A stretch of 64,000 nt of DNA, taken from Enterococcus ureasiticus (GTDB taxonomy: Bacteria; Bacillota; Bacilli; Lactobacillales; Enterococcaceae). Location: the NCBI RefSeq assembly GCF_001730285.1, contig NZ_MIJZ01000017.1, positions 1 to 64,000 on the forward strand. The letters run 5' to 3'. Below the pieces are notes generated by a model. It had not been told where the DNA came from and did no database searches. It saw only the letters and a program-made list of their open reading frames with translations. Positions 9,474 through 18,534 of this stretch are shown here, one piece after another. The first letter of the stretch is position 1. Every line of letters starts with the position of its first letter. A program made the position numbers and the translations under genes.

Positions 9474-9488
9474 AATCTTCTGAATATT
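9474..9488. promoter_or_regulatory. CodY-box-like site upstream of oligopeptide-binding gene 1
   Basis: AATCTTCTGAATATT matches the known CodY consensus AATTTTCWGAAAATT at 13 of 15 positions and lies 42 bases upstream of the start codon. A similar site lies before the paralogue at 27889-27903. CodY repression of peptide uptake genes is established in Firmicutes; this site is inference from sequence match. Confidence 0.55.
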
Positions 9489-9578
9489 CTTATAGTACTA
9501 GAAATCAGAACAAATAGCAATCATTTTTATGCGGAAATAAAATAACAAATGATTTCTATTTTACAAAGCTAAAAAAAA

Positions 9579-9607
9579 TATCTAAGCAGATTTCAACTGC
9601 TTAGATA
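9579..9607 (-). terminator. Terminator after msrB
   Basis: TATCTAAGCAG pairs perfectly with CTGCTTAGATA across a 7-base loop and is followed on the minus strand by a T-run. It lies 10 bases beyond the msrB stop codon. Confidence 0.85.
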
Positions 9608-9617
9608 GGTGCTCAGA

Positions 9618-10055
9618 TTATTCAAATAAGGCTTTATATTCTCCGTATCCTTCTTTTTCTAGTCTATCTACTGGAATAAACCGTAACGCTGCCGCATTGA
9701 TACAATAACGTAAACCACCTTGATCTTGTGGTCCATCCGTAAAAACATGTCCTAAATGAGAATCTGCTTCTTTGCTGCGAACTTCAACACGACGCATTCC
9801 TAAAGAAAAATCTGAATTTTCTTTAACGCCTTGCTTTTCAATGGGTTTAGTAAACGCTGGCCAGCCACAGCCTGCATCATATTTATCTTTTGAGCTAAAA
9901 AGTGGTTCGCCACTCACCACATCCACATAAATTCCCTCTTGGTAAAAGTCATCATATTTACCAGTAAAAGGTCGTTCAGTCGCATTTTCCTGTGTTACAG
10001 CATATTCAATATCGGATAGCTTTTCTTTCAACTCTTCTTTTGATGGTTTTTCCAT
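9618..10055 (-). CDS. msrB: Peptide methionine-R-sulfoxide reductase MsrB
   Basis: A 145-residue MsrB that reduces the R-epimer of methionine sulfoxide in proteins. Conserved segments are [46 protein letters not shown] and the catalytic block [11 protein letters not shown], whose Cys is the nucleophile. The zinc-binding CxxC pairs of some family members are absent, as in many Firmicute MsrBs. It is monocistronic with its own terminator. Confidence 0.97.
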   Translation of the reverse strand: MEKPSKEELKEKLSDIEYAVTQENATERPFTGKYDDFYQEGIYVDVVSGEPLFSSKDKYDAGCGWPAFTKPIEKQGVKENSDFSLGMRRVEVRSKEADSHLGHVFTDGPQDQGGLRYCINAAALRFIPVDRLEKEGYGEYKALFE

Positions 10056-10110
10056 GACAAATCACACCCTTACTTTTTTATTAGTCTTATCATAGCATCA
10101 TTGTGAAAAA

Positions 10111-10142
10111 AACACTCACTTTCTGTTTAGAAAATGAGTGTT
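10111..10142 (-). terminator. Terminator after the acyl-CoA thioesterase gene
   Basis: AACACTCA pairs with TGAGTGTT, with inner TTTCT / AGAAA pairing. A T-run follows on the minus strand. It sits 12 bases past the stop codon at 10154. Confidence 0.8.
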
Positions 10143-10153
10143 CACGTCTATTA

Positions 10154-10648
10154 TTAGTTCCAAGGAATATCTAAGTCGACATTTCTAGCTAGATTAATAC
10201 TTTCTTGACGCTTAGCTTGTCTAAACTGTTTTCTCGCTTCATAGCCTTCACAGATAAAGCGTTCTTCTTTTGTCTCAGGCTCGATTGTTTTTGGCAGACT
10301 TGCTCCTTTAGGTACGACAAAGGTCATAAAACAAGTGCCAGCTAGATAACGTTCGCCTGTAAATAAATCTTCACCGATCACTTTGGCGAATATTTCCATC
10401 GAACGTGTACCCACACCTGATACATAGGCATCGATACAAACTGAATGGTCCGCTTTTAAAGGCGCTAAAAAATCTAAATGATCGACTGAGGCTGTGACAA
10501 TTGCCGCTCTTGAAACGCGAACAGCAGAAATACCAGCCGTTTCATCCAGCCACGCCATTAGTTGGCCACCAAATAATGTCTTGTGAAAATTTAAATGAGG
10601 ATACGTGATCATATGTGTTTGGATGGCTCTTGTTTGTGAACATTTCAT
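10154..10648 (-). CDS. Hotdog-fold acyl-CoA thioesterase
   Basis: A 164-residue hotdog-fold thioesterase of the acyl-CoA hydrolase (YciA/YkhA) group. The N-terminal block THMITYPHLNFHKTLFGGQLMAWLDETAGISA contains the Asn/His and Asp expected at the active site. VTASVDHLDFLAPLKAD and GTRSMEIFAKV follow. It releases CoA from acyl-CoA thioesters in the cytoplasm; chain-length preference cannot be read. It is placed after maf with a 30-base gap and may be co-transcribed with the mutS-mutL-maf series, since no terminator lies between. Confidence 0.9.
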   Translation of the reverse strand: MKCSQTRAIQTHMITYPHLNFHKTLFGGQLMAWLDETAGISAVRVSRAAIVTASVDHLDFLAPLKADHSVCIDAYVSGVGTRSMEIFAKVIGEDLFTGERYLAGTCFMTFVVPKGASLPKTIEPETKEERFICEGYEARKQFRQAKRQESINLARNVDLDIPWN

Positions 10649-10678
10649 TCGTTATTTCCTTCTTTCATCGTTCAGTTA

Positions 10679-11233
10679 CTAATCAAATGATGGCAACATT
10701 CGGTACAATGTCGCAATGGGTAACCCCATGATCGAATAGTAATCACCTTGAATACTTTTCACCAACAAAGCCCCCTGCTCTTGAATGCCATATGCTCCAG
10801 CTTTGTCTTCGTACTCTTTTGTATCTAAGTAGCGATTGATTTCTTCATCTGTCAAATCGTAAAATTCTACTGTGGCCGGAACAGTGGCCGAAGATTCCTG
10901 ATCGTCTTTCATTAAGACAACACTAGTATAGACTTTATGTGTTCTGCCGCTCAGTTGCCGTAACATCCGAAAAGCATCGTCTCTGGAAGTGGGTTTTCCT
11001 AATATTTCATTATCGATCGTTACAATTGTATCGGAACCGATCACTAAATCATTTGGATATTTTTTTGCAATATGTGCTGCTTTTTGGGCTGCCATCGTCA
11101 AGACATAGTCCATCGGAGTAAAATAACCTTTGACTTCTTCATTGATATCAGCTGGCACAACGTCAAAATCGGAAATGATTCGGCTCAACAGCTCACGTCT
11201 GCGAGGTGATTGGGAGGCTAGAATAACTGCCAT
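10679..11233 (-). CDS. maf: Maf-family nucleotide pyrophosphatase
   Basis: A 184-residue Maf protein. Diagnostic segments are [15 protein letters not shown] at the N-terminus, [18 protein letters not shown] (catalytic Asp) and [32 protein letters not shown]. Family members hydrolyse dTTP, UTP and modified nucleotides, a house-cleaning role linked to septum-formation arrest in Bacillus. It lies 27 bases after mutL on the same strand, consistent with a nucleotide and DNA fidelity operon. Confidence 0.95.
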   Translation of the reverse strand: MAVILASQSPRRRELLSRIISDFDVVPADINEEVKGYFTPMDYVLTMAAQKAAHIAKKYPNDLVIGSDTIVTIDNEILGKPTSRDDAFRMLRQLSGRTHKVYTSVVLMKDDQESSATVPATVEFYDLTDEEINRYLDTKEYEDKAGAYGIQEQGALLVKSIQGDYYSIMGLPIATLYRMLPSFD

Positions 11234-11260
11234 TAGGATAAAACCTTCTTCCTCTATTTT

Positions 11261-13345
11261 TTAGTGCGGATCTTGGATTCGTTTAAACATTTTTTCCATG
11301 TCTGAATTTGTAAAATGGATCAAAACAGGTCGACCATGGGGGCAATTAAAGGGATTTTCACAGGTTTCGAGATCCTTCAATAACACACGAGCCTGTTGTT
11401 CATTCAAATAATGATTGGCTTTGATCGAACGTTTACAACTCATCATAATTGCTGTTGCTTCTCGGAATTTTTTCACACTGACAGCACCTGTTGTCAAAAA
11501 CATATCGATCATCTCACGGATAATTGTTTCTTCTTCACCGGCTGGATACCAAGTTGGGTGCGCCCGAACAATGAAACTGTTTTGACCGAAGTCTTCTAAA
11601 TGAATGCCTACTTCTGCTAAGGTTTCTTTTTGTTCTTTGATTTTTAACGCATCACTGTTTGGATAATCAATCACGATCGGTACTAATAACTCTTGTAGGT
11701 CATTCGTTACTTCACCGATTTTATCTCTAAAGTACTCATATTTGATTCGTTCTTGCGCTGCATGTTGATCGATGATATATAAGCCGTCTTTGCTTTGAGC
11801 AAACAGATAAGTGCCGTGCATCTGACCAAAATATTCTAATTCTGGGAAACGTTCTTTCGGGCGTTCATCAGATAGTTTGTTCAACGCTTTATTTAAATCA
11901 TTTTGAGCACCAGTCGCTGAAAAATCAAATTCTGGATGATGGCTTAATTCTTCTTCATAGACCTGTTCATCTACTGTTGCCGCGTCATTTTGCTGAGGGA
12001 TTTCCTCTACTTCTGTTGGTTCTACTATTTGGCTGTTATCAGGTGCTTGTTGTTCCTCATTTTCAGTTGGTGAACTAAACGCATGAGCCATCAATGCTTC
12101 TTTTTCAAGCTCCTCTTTACTCTGAGGTTCAGACTCTTTTGCCCAATTATTTGTAGATGGTTTAGCTGAAAATCCTGCTGTCGTTTCTTTGACAAAGAAA
12201 TTGCCGCTCGTTGAATCATAGCCTAGACTTCCTGGTTTACGAATTGGTTTTGCTACTTCTTCTTGTTCAGTCAAAGGAATTTCCATTTGTTCAACTTTGG
12301 GCTGTTGCTCGATTTTCTTTTTAAAACGAAGATTATCTGCCGCATTTGGGATCAGCTGCTCATGACTTAATACTTCACGAATTGCCTCACTTATCAAAGC
12401 CATCAGTTCTTTTTCTTTACTTAAACGAACTTCTTGTTTTGTCGGATGAACGTTAACGTCAACGAGCAAGGGATCCATCTCGATCTCTAATACCGCGAGC
12501 GGAAAACGACCGACCATAAGTTTCGAACCGTAGCCATCAACGATTGCTTTATTCAGCGCAAAGTTTTTGATATAGCGGCCATTGATGATCGTGGACAAAT
12601 AATTTCGGCTTGCTCTAGTCACTTCTGGTAGTGAAACATAGCCTGTTAATTTAAAGTCTAGATCTTCGGCTTCGATCTTCAGCATTTTTTTTGCTGTACC
12701 AATACCGTAAATACCAGCGATTGTTTGTTTCAAATCACCATTGCCAGCTGTGTTCATCATTTTATTGCCATCATGAACCAAGCGAAAGGCAATTTTAGGG
12801 TGGCTTAACGCCAACCGATTGACGATATCACCGACATTCGCTAATTCAGTTTGAATCGTTTTAACATATTTTAGACGAGCTGGTGTGTTGAAAAACAGGT
12901 TTGAAACAGTGATTTTCGTTCCTTTTCTTAAGGCAGCGGGACGATGTTCTTCGACCTTGCCGCCCTTCATTTGAACGTAACTGCCTTCCTCTTCCTCAGT
13001 AACAGCTGTTTCTACAACGATTTCTGAAACGGATGCGATACTGGGCAGGGCTTCTCCACGGAATCCTAAACTACGGATACGGAACAAATCGTCTCTTGTA
13101 TGGATTTTACTGGTCGCATGGCGTTTGAATGCACTAAGAATATCTTCTTTTGCGATTCCTTCTCCATTATCGATCACTTGGATCGTTTTAAGCCCTGCTT
13201 CTTCAATAAAAATATCGATTTGTGTACTTCCTGCATCGATCGCATTTTCTACAAGTTCTTTGACAACTGATGCAGGACGTTCTACTACTTCACCAGCAGC
13301 GATCTGATTGGCAAGCTGTTCTGATAATTCTTGTATTTTCCCCAT
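11261..13345 (-). CDS. mutL: DNA mismatch repair protein MutL
   Basis: A 694-residue MutL. The N-terminal GHKL ATPase (about 1-330) has ELVENAIDAGST, DNGEGI, RHATSKI, GFRGEALPSI and the NVHPTKQEVRL segment. A variable acidic linker (about 340-480) precedes the C-terminal dimerisation and endonuclease domain. The metal-binding nuclease motif DQHAAQERIKYE and the FNCPHGRPVLI block are present, so this is a nicking MutL, as expected where MutH is missing. It follows mutS by 33 bases in the same operon. Confidence 0.98.
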   Translation of the reverse strand: MGKIQELSEQLANQIAAGEVVERPASVVKELVENAIDAGSTQIDIFIEEAGLKTIQVIDNGEGIAKEDILSAFKRHATSKIHTRDDLFRIRSLGFRGEALPSIASVSEIVVETAVTEEEEGSYVQMKGGKVEEHRPAALRKGTKITVSNLFFNTPARLKYVKTIQTELANVGDIVNRLALSHPKIAFRLVHDGNKMMNTAGNGDLKQTIAGIYGIGTAKKMLKIEAEDLDFKLTGYVSLPEVTRASRNYLSTIINGRYIKNFALNKAIVDGYGSKLMVGRFPLAVLEIEMDPLLVDVNVHPTKQEVRLSKEKELMALISEAIREVLSHEQLIPNAADNLRFKKKIEQQPKVEQMEIPLTEQEEVAKPIRKPGSLGYDSTSGNFFVKETTAGFSAKPSTNNWAKESEPQSKEELEKEALMAHAFSSPTENEEQQAPDNSQIVEPTEVEEIPQQNDAATVDEQVYEEELSHHPEFDFSATGAQNDLNKALNKLSDERPKERFPELEYFGQMHGTYLFAQSKDGLYIIDQHAAQERIKYEYFRDKIGEVTNDLQELLVPIVIDYPNSDALKIKEQKETLAEVGIHLEDFGQNSFIVRAHPTWYPAGEEETIIREMIDMFLTTGAVSVKKFREATAIMMSCKRSIKANHYLNEQQARVLLKDLETCENPFNCPHGRPVLIHFTNSDMEKMFKRIQDPH

Positions 13346-13378
13346 CTATACGATCCTTTCCTTGCTCAGTTTTTTTAG

Positions 13379-15946
13379 CTAAATTCTTTTTTGCAGTTCG
13401 TGCAATTTATTTAAGGCATCCATTGGCGTCATTTCTAATAAATTGATCTTCTTCAAGGTATCGATCACACCTAACTCATCTGTCGATACTTCTTTAAATA
13501 GTGATAATTGTTCGGTATCTTCTTTGATCTCGTCTTTATATTCAACGGTCTTAAGCGGTTGTTCATCTGATTCTAAAGCAGTAAGAATCGTAGCGGCACG
13601 TTCTAATAACGCACTTGGCAAACCAGCAATTTTAGCTACATGGATCCCATAACTTTTATCGGCTGGTCCATCCATCATTTTATGCAAGAAGACGACTTCG
13701 CCATTTTTCTCTACTGCACCGACATGGATATTTTTCAAGCCAGTCAAGTTTTCATCTAAGACCGTCAATTCATGATAATGAGTCGAGAATAATGTTTTTG
13801 CTTTGACTTCTCGGTGGATATATTCAATGATTGCTTGCGCTAATGCCATTCCATCATACGTTGCAGTTCCTCGGCCAAGTTCATCAAATAAAATCAAACT
13901 ATTCGGCGTAGCATGACGCAAAGCTTGATTGGCTTCCATCATTTCCACCATGAAGGTACTTTGCCCTGCAATCAAATCATCTGATGCACCGATTCTTGTG
14001 AAAATTTGGTCAAAAATCGGTAGTTCCGCAGATTCAGCTGGAACAAAACAACCGATTTGGGCCATTACGACTGTTAACGCTAATTGGCGCATGTAGGTAC
14101 TTTTACCGGACATATTTGGTCCTGTAATTAGTAAAATGATGTTGTCTTTACTCATATGGACACTGTTTGGGATATATTCTTGATGACCTAAAACTTTTTC
14201 CACTACAGGGTGACGACCTTCAACAATATGCAGTTCTTTGCTATTGCTTTTTAAGGTTGGTCGAACGTATTGGTATCTTTCACTAACCGTTGCAAAAGCT
14301 TGTAAAACATCCACTGCGCTGATTGTTTTCGCTAGTTTTTGTAGTCGCTCGATATTGGCTTTGACTTGTTCGCGAACTTCTAGGAATAATTGATATTCTA
14401 GATCTACTGATTTTTCTTCTGCTTCTAAAATCAACGTTTCCATTTCTTTTAGTTCAGGGGTGATAAAACGTTCCGCGTTTGCTAGGGTTTGTTTGCGTTC
14501 GTATTTGCCTTCTTCTAAGTTGGCTAAGTTGGATTTCGTCACTTCAATATAGTAACCAAATACTCGATTAAACCCGACTTTCAAGGTCTTAATGCCTGTT
14601 TCTTGGCGCTCTTTGGCCTCTAATTCCGCTAACCATTGTTTGCCGTGACGCATTGCATCGCGGTATTCATCTAATTTTTCATTGTAATTGTCTTTGATGA
14701 TATTTCCTTCTGTGATTGCAAGCGGCGCTTCTTCGTTGATAGCTGTATTGATTAGTTCAACGATATCTTCAGCTGGATTTAAATCTAATAATAAGTCATT
14801 CCACTCACCTTGGTTGATACCAACGATCAACTCACGAACCAACGGTACTTGTTCTAATGAAGTTTTTAGTTGAATCAGGTCACGTCCATTTACATTTCCA
14901 AAGGCTACACGACCAGCTAAACGCTCTAAATCATAGACTTTCGTCAATGTTGATTGTAAGTCGACACGTTCAAAGTAGGCATTCAATAACGATTGAACCA
15001 TTTCTTGGCGAGTTTGGATTTGTTTTTCTTGGATCAACGGACGATCTAGCCATTGCTTTAGTAAACGACCACCCATTGCGGTTTTTGTTTCATCTAGTAA
15101 CCATAATAAGGTGCCTTTTTTCAACCCAGTTCGAATGGATTGAGTCAACTCTAAGTTGAATTTAGAATAGTGATCCATTTTTAAGAAATGATCTGGCTGA
15201 TATTCTACTGCTTTTTGAATATGAGATAAGCCACGCTTTTGTGTCACACTTAAATAGGTTAAAAGCTTGCCTGTAACTTCGACTTCTAGTGGATCTGTCA
15301 GTTCACTTGTCAAAAAGCTAAATTCGGCATTTTCTTCTGCTTGGTTTTGTTCAGAGAAAATAATGTTTAAACGATCTTTTAGGGTTTGCTGTAGCGTCTC
15401 TGACAATTCACTACCTAATACGATTTCTTTGGTTTGCAGTGCTGATGCTTCATTGATCACCGCATCTTCATCGCTTAAAATGGCTGTTTTTAGTTCGCCT
15501 GTACTTAAATCAACATAGGCTAAACCAAAGGCACCATTCTCTTCGACAATAGCCGTTAAGTAGTTGTTGTCTTTAGCATCTAAGCCTTTACTAGTCATAA
15601 CGGTTCCAGGCGTAATCAGCTGAACGACTTCTCGTTTGACCATGCCTTTCGTTGTCTTAGGATCTTCTACTTGCTCACAAATAGCGACTTTATAGCCTTT
15701 TTCGATCAATGTATCGATATAGCCTTGGGCCGCATGATGAGGAATCCCACACATTGGAATCGGGTCATCTGCATTGCGGTTACGACTCGTTAACGTTAAT
15801 TCCAACACTTGTGACGCATTGATCGCATCTTCATAAAACATTTCGTAAAAGTCACCTAGTCTATAAAATAGAAAAGCATCTTGGTATTGGTCTTTGATTG
15901 CTAAGTATTGTTCCATCATGGGTGTGTGTTTTGTTTTTTGCGGCAT
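13379..15946 (-). CDS. mutS: DNA mismatch recognition protein MutS
   Basis: An 855-residue MutS. The mismatch-binding wedge [10 protein letters not shown] (near 28-37) carries the Phe and Glu that contact the mispair. The connector, lever and clamp regions are complete. The ATPase contains [13 protein letters not shown], Walker B region [16 protein letters not shown], and THYHEL. The C-terminal tail is present. It lies 2 bases after ricA and 33 bases before mutL, the same order as in Bacillus and other enterococci minus cotE. Confidence 0.98.
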   Translation of the reverse strand: MPQKTKHTPMMEQYLAIKDQYQDAFLFYRLGDFYEMFYEDAINASQVLELTLTSRNRNADDPIPMCGIPHHAAQGYIDTLIEKGYKVAICEQVEDPKTTKGMVKREVVQLITPGTVMTSKGLDAKDNNYLTAIVEENGAFGLAYVDLSTGELKTAILSDEDAVINEASALQTKEIVLGSELSETLQQTLKDRLNIIFSEQNQAEENAEFSFLTSELTDPLEVEVTGKLLTYLSVTQKRGLSHIQKAVEYQPDHFLKMDHYSKFNLELTQSIRTGLKKGTLLWLLDETKTAMGGRLLKQWLDRPLIQEKQIQTRQEMVQSLLNAYFERVDLQSTLTKVYDLERLAGRVAFGNVNGRDLIQLKTSLEQVPLVRELIVGINQGEWNDLLLDLNPAEDIVELINTAINEEAPLAITEGNIIKDNYNEKLDEYRDAMRHGKQWLAELEAKERQETGIKTLKVGFNRVFGYYIEVTKSNLANLEEGKYERKQTLANAERFITPELKEMETLILEAEEKSVDLEYQLFLEVREQVKANIERLQKLAKTISAVDVLQAFATVSERYQYVRPTLKSNSKELHIVEGRHPVVEKVLGHQEYIPNSVHMSKDNIILLITGPNMSGKSTYMRQLALTVVMAQIGCFVPAESAELPIFDQIFTRIGASDDLIAGQSTFMVEMMEANQALRHATPNSLILFDELGRGTATYDGMALAQAIIEYIHREVKAKTLFSTHYHELTVLDENLTGLKNIHVGAVEKNGEVVFLHKMMDGPADKSYGIHVAKIAGLPSALLERAATILTALESDEQPLKTVEYKDEIKEDTEQLSLFKEVSTDELGVIDTLKKINLLEMTPMDALNKLHELQKRI

Positions 15947-15948
15947 TG

Positions 15949-16317
15949 TTACCCTTCCTTCTCTAGTTCTTCGTTGATTCTATATTGGATCATATCTGTG
16001 ACGTGCTGCAAGAGGTCATTGGCTTCCATCAGTTGTTCTCTATATGCCACAACTAAGGGATGTTCATCGAATTCTTTGGTTAGTTCGTCTGCTCGCTTGA
16101 TGGCGGCCTTTTCTGCTTCTGGTTTGTCGTAATGAGCAAATTGAACGGCATCTTTTTGGGCTGCTTTGATTTGTTCGACTAAATCGGTGAGTTTCTCGTT
16201 GTTTTGAACTTTTTCTTCTAGTTCTTTATAACGCTGAATCAATTCGTCTTCGCCAAGTAAGGTTAATAATTTCGTTAATTCTTCGTTGACTTTTTTATCT
16301 GTAATGGATGGCTCCAT
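15949..16317 (-). CDS. ricA: YlbF/YmcA-family protein RicA
   Basis: A 122-residue, mostly helical YlbF/YmcA-family protein. It is recognised by family resemblance ([33 protein letters not shown]) and by position directly upstream of mutS, the place of ymcA in Bacillus. There, RicA with RicF and RicT forms a complex that steers RNase Y mRNA processing; rny is also in this window. Start ATG at 16317. It is probably the first gene of the ricA-mutS-mutL-maf-thioesterase run. Confidence 0.85.
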   Translation of the reverse strand: MEPSITDKKVNEELTKLLTLLGEDELIQRYKELEEKVQNNEKLTDLVEQIKAAQKDAVQFAHYDKPEAEKAAIKRADELTKEFDEHPLVVAYREQLMEANDLLQHVTDMIQYRINEELEKEG

Positions 16318-16465
16318 GATTTCACACCTTTATTCTGGGTAAGATTTTGTTGTAAAATAGGTCTACTTATTTTAACATAATTCCAGCAGAATCAACAGTT
16401 TGTCGGGAAAAACAGTAGCGAATATTTTGAAGTTTATTGTGCAACATTAGAAACAGCAGTCAAAA

Positions 16466-16500
16466 AAACAGAGCAGCCTTTTGATAAGGTTACTCTGTTT
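16466..16500 (-). terminator. Terminator of the WxL operon
   Basis: AAACAGAG and CTCTGTTT close a stem with an inner GCCTT / AAGGT pairing; a run of A before it gives T on the minus strand. It lies 18 bases past the stop codon of the DUF916-type gene. Confidence 0.85.
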
Positions 16501-16517
16501 AGCATGTTTCTATACAT

Positions 16518-17573
16518 TTACTTTTTCTTCAATTCCGCTACTTGTTCTTCTAACGCTTTGATTTTTTGTTGTCTTTTTCTATATAGAATAAATAAAAGAA
16601 TCAACAATAACAGAACTAAGAATAGGATTATATAAAGCAGATAGTTATTTTTATCATGATGAATATACGCTTGATCATTTAATTTATCTGCTTCAGTTGC
16701 TTTGATTTCAAACTCTTCTTCAAAATCCCATGTTTTCCCTTTTGATTCTGCGTGAACAGCTAAAAGATATTTTCCTGGTTTAAATTCTGTTTCTTGCAGG
16801 CTTACTGGATAGTTAAAGACAGAATTCGGTGCCATTTGCAAATCAGTTTTTTTTGTTTCGTAAAGAATGTTATCTGAATTTTTCTTTCTGATTTTAACAT
16901 TTACGTTCAATTTGTTGAGATAAGCTGCTTTAGGATTTTCTAAATGGGCAAAAACTGTGTTCCGATTGTTGACTTGTCCTAAGCTTACTTTGGCTAGTTT
17001 TAAATCAGGTGAGACTTCCTTTTCCCCATGTAAAACAAGGGCAATCACATACCCAAATTGGTTTTTAATTGCAACATCCGCTGTAGAATCTGTTGACTTT
17101 TCATCTGTATTTTCATTTGTAAAAATAATACCACCTGATAAAATGCCCGAAAACTCTTTTTTAGGCATCGTAATTGCGTAGTCGACCTCTTTTGATTCAT
17201 GAGGTGCTAGTGTAATTTTAGGTGTGTTGGTTTTAACGAGTTTGCTAATATCATATGGTAAATCGATCGATTCGTTTTTGTCACTATTCATATATTCGAC
17301 TATGCCATTAGTATTGGTCGTAGCTGTTTTGACTTTTGTATCTATGGTTTGTTCTTGATCAGATTTATTGGTTACTTTAACCGTGATTGTTTGCGTTTCT
17401 TCTGGGGTAAGTCGTAAATCAAAATAGGTTTTAGTTGTGTCAACTTGCTTAGTTGAAGGAATTGCTTTTACTTCATAATCTGCGTCTTGAGCCCAAACAT
17501 TCAGTGTTCCTACCAGACACCCGAATATAACAGCGATCAGCGTTACTAAAACTTTAAGCGTATGTTTTAACAT
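16518..17573 (-). CDS. DUF916/DUF3324 cell-surface protein of the WxL system
   Basis: A 351-residue protein with a signal peptide (hydrophobic about 8-28, cleaved after VWAQ) and an N-terminal immunoglobulin-like DUF916 region (TYFDLRLTPEETQTITVKVTNKS; SKEVDYAITMPKKEFSGILSGGIIF). A second beta domain (DUF3324) follows, then one C-terminal transmembrane helix (about 315-337) and a basic/coiled tail. Such proteins bind WxL-domain proteins and tether them at the envelope. The ATG at 17573 is chosen because GGAGG lies 7 bases upstream; longer in-frame starts lack a site. It is the last gene of a four-gene operon. Confidence 0.9.
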   Translation of the reverse strand: MLKHTLKVLVTLIAVIFGCLVGTLNVWAQDADYEVKAIPSTKQVDTTKTYFDLRLTPEETQTITVKVTNKSDQEQTIDTKVKTATTNTNGIVEYMNSDKNESIDLPYDISKLVKTNTPKITLAPHESKEVDYAITMPKKEFSGILSGGIIFTNENTDEKSTDSTADVAIKNQFGYVIALVLHGEKEVSPDLKLAKVSLGQVNNRNTVFAHLENPKAAYLNKLNVNVKIRKKNSDNILYETKKTDLQMAPNSVFNYPVSLQETEFKPGKYLLAVHAESKGKTWDFEEEFEIKATEADKLNDQAYIHHDKNNYLLYIILFLVLLLLILLFILYRKRQQKIKALEEQVAELKKK

Positions 17574-17660
17574 GTGAATTCCTCCATTTTTTAATTTACT
17601 ATGTATGTTAGCGGCACGGGATAAAAGTAGATTTAGTCCCATGCCATTCCCTTTTTTATA

Positions 17661-18245
17661 CTAGCTATTTGCTGGTTGGTCCAATAATGTCCATGTCAAT
17701 GTTGTTTCGTATTGTTTTGCTACTTTGACAGTTTCACCCGGTACTGATAAAACAGCAGCATCTTTACCGAAACTTTCAATTGTTACACCATTACCCAGTC
17801 CGGCTTCAGCATCTAAAATCGTTTCGCTTGAACCATCTGTATTTAGGACAACTTCTGTTTTGGCAGTAGCTGAACCTGTTGATTTTTCTGAAATAGTTGG
17901 TGTTTTCAATGTGATTTGAGCGCTTGTTAATTCCTTTTTATCTGCTTTAAATTGTCCATTTTGAGCAACTTGGACAGTCCAACCAGCTTCTGTTCCGCGG
18001 ATATCTTGAACGGTTGTCGCTGTTTCAGTTTTGCTTTTATATACTTCATCATTAGCAGAAATTGGATTAGAACCGAAATCAAAATCAGCTACATTCAATA
18101 ACGTCAAAGCGCCTTCTGTTGGCGCTGTAAACCCAATATCACTTTTTGACGCTTGATCTGCGATTTCCTCTGCATTTACGACCATACTTGTGCTTACACT
18201 CATTGTTACTGCTGCTAATACTACTAAAATTTTACTTGTTTTCAT
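17661..18245 (-). CDS. WxL-domain surface protein
   Basis: A 194-residue secreted protein with a signal peptide (cleaved near VVNAEE) and a WxL domain. The two signature segments are GWTVQVAQNGQF and, near the C-terminus, TWTLLDQPA. WxL domains bind peptidoglycan non-covalently and partner with DUF916 proteins. It starts immediately after the LPxTG gene stop codon with GAGGAGAG before the ATG, and the DUF916 gene follows. This is the standard small WxL member of the cluster. Confidence 0.92.
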   Translation of the reverse strand: MKTSKILVVLAAVTMSVSTSMVVNAEEIADQASKSDIGFTAPTEGALTLLNVADFDFGSNPISANDEVYKSKTETATTVQDIRGTEAGWTVQVAQNGQFKADKKELTSAQITLKTPTISEKSTGSATAKTEVVLNTDGSSETILDAEAGLGNGVTIESFGKDAAVLSVPGETVKVAKQYETTLTWTLLDQPANS

Positions 18246-18521
18246 TTAAATTCTCTCCTCATTATTTAAAATTCTATATGATATCATTCCAGTTATAAAT
18301 AACAGAATGGATATTCCACTTATTCGTAAAACATGACTAGGTGAATCCTCACCCGTTTGTGGTAATTTGTGCGTTTTATGTGGGTCCTTTTGCTTTTCTT
18401 CGTAAAAACCGACTGTTACTTTACCGTTTTCTGCGGCGTGGCTTTCACTCATTCCAATCAAATAGATAAAATAACCGGAAACTAGTAGCAATTGAAGCCA
18501 TTTTCTTTTTTTATTTTTCAC
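18246..18521 (-). CDS. Small LPxTG-anchored protein of the WxL operon
   Basis: A 91-residue protein. It has a basic start and a hydrophobic signal segment (WLQLLLVSGYFIYLIGMSESHA), then a short mature part, the sortase signal LPQTGED near residue 54, a hydrophobic helix and the tail NNEERI. The likely start is the GTG at 18521, with GAAAGG 9-10 bases upstream; ATG codons further up lie inside the preceding gene and lack a ribosome site. Tiny LPxTG proteins of this design accompany WxL and DUF916 genes in enterococci and presumably give the complex a covalent wall anchor. Confidence 0.85.
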   Translation of the reverse strand: MKNKKRKWLQLLLVSGYFIYLIGMSESHAAENGKVTVGFYEEKQKDPHKTHKLPQTGEDSPSHVLRISGISILLFITGMISYRILNNEERI

Positions 18522-18534
18522 CACTCGGCACCTT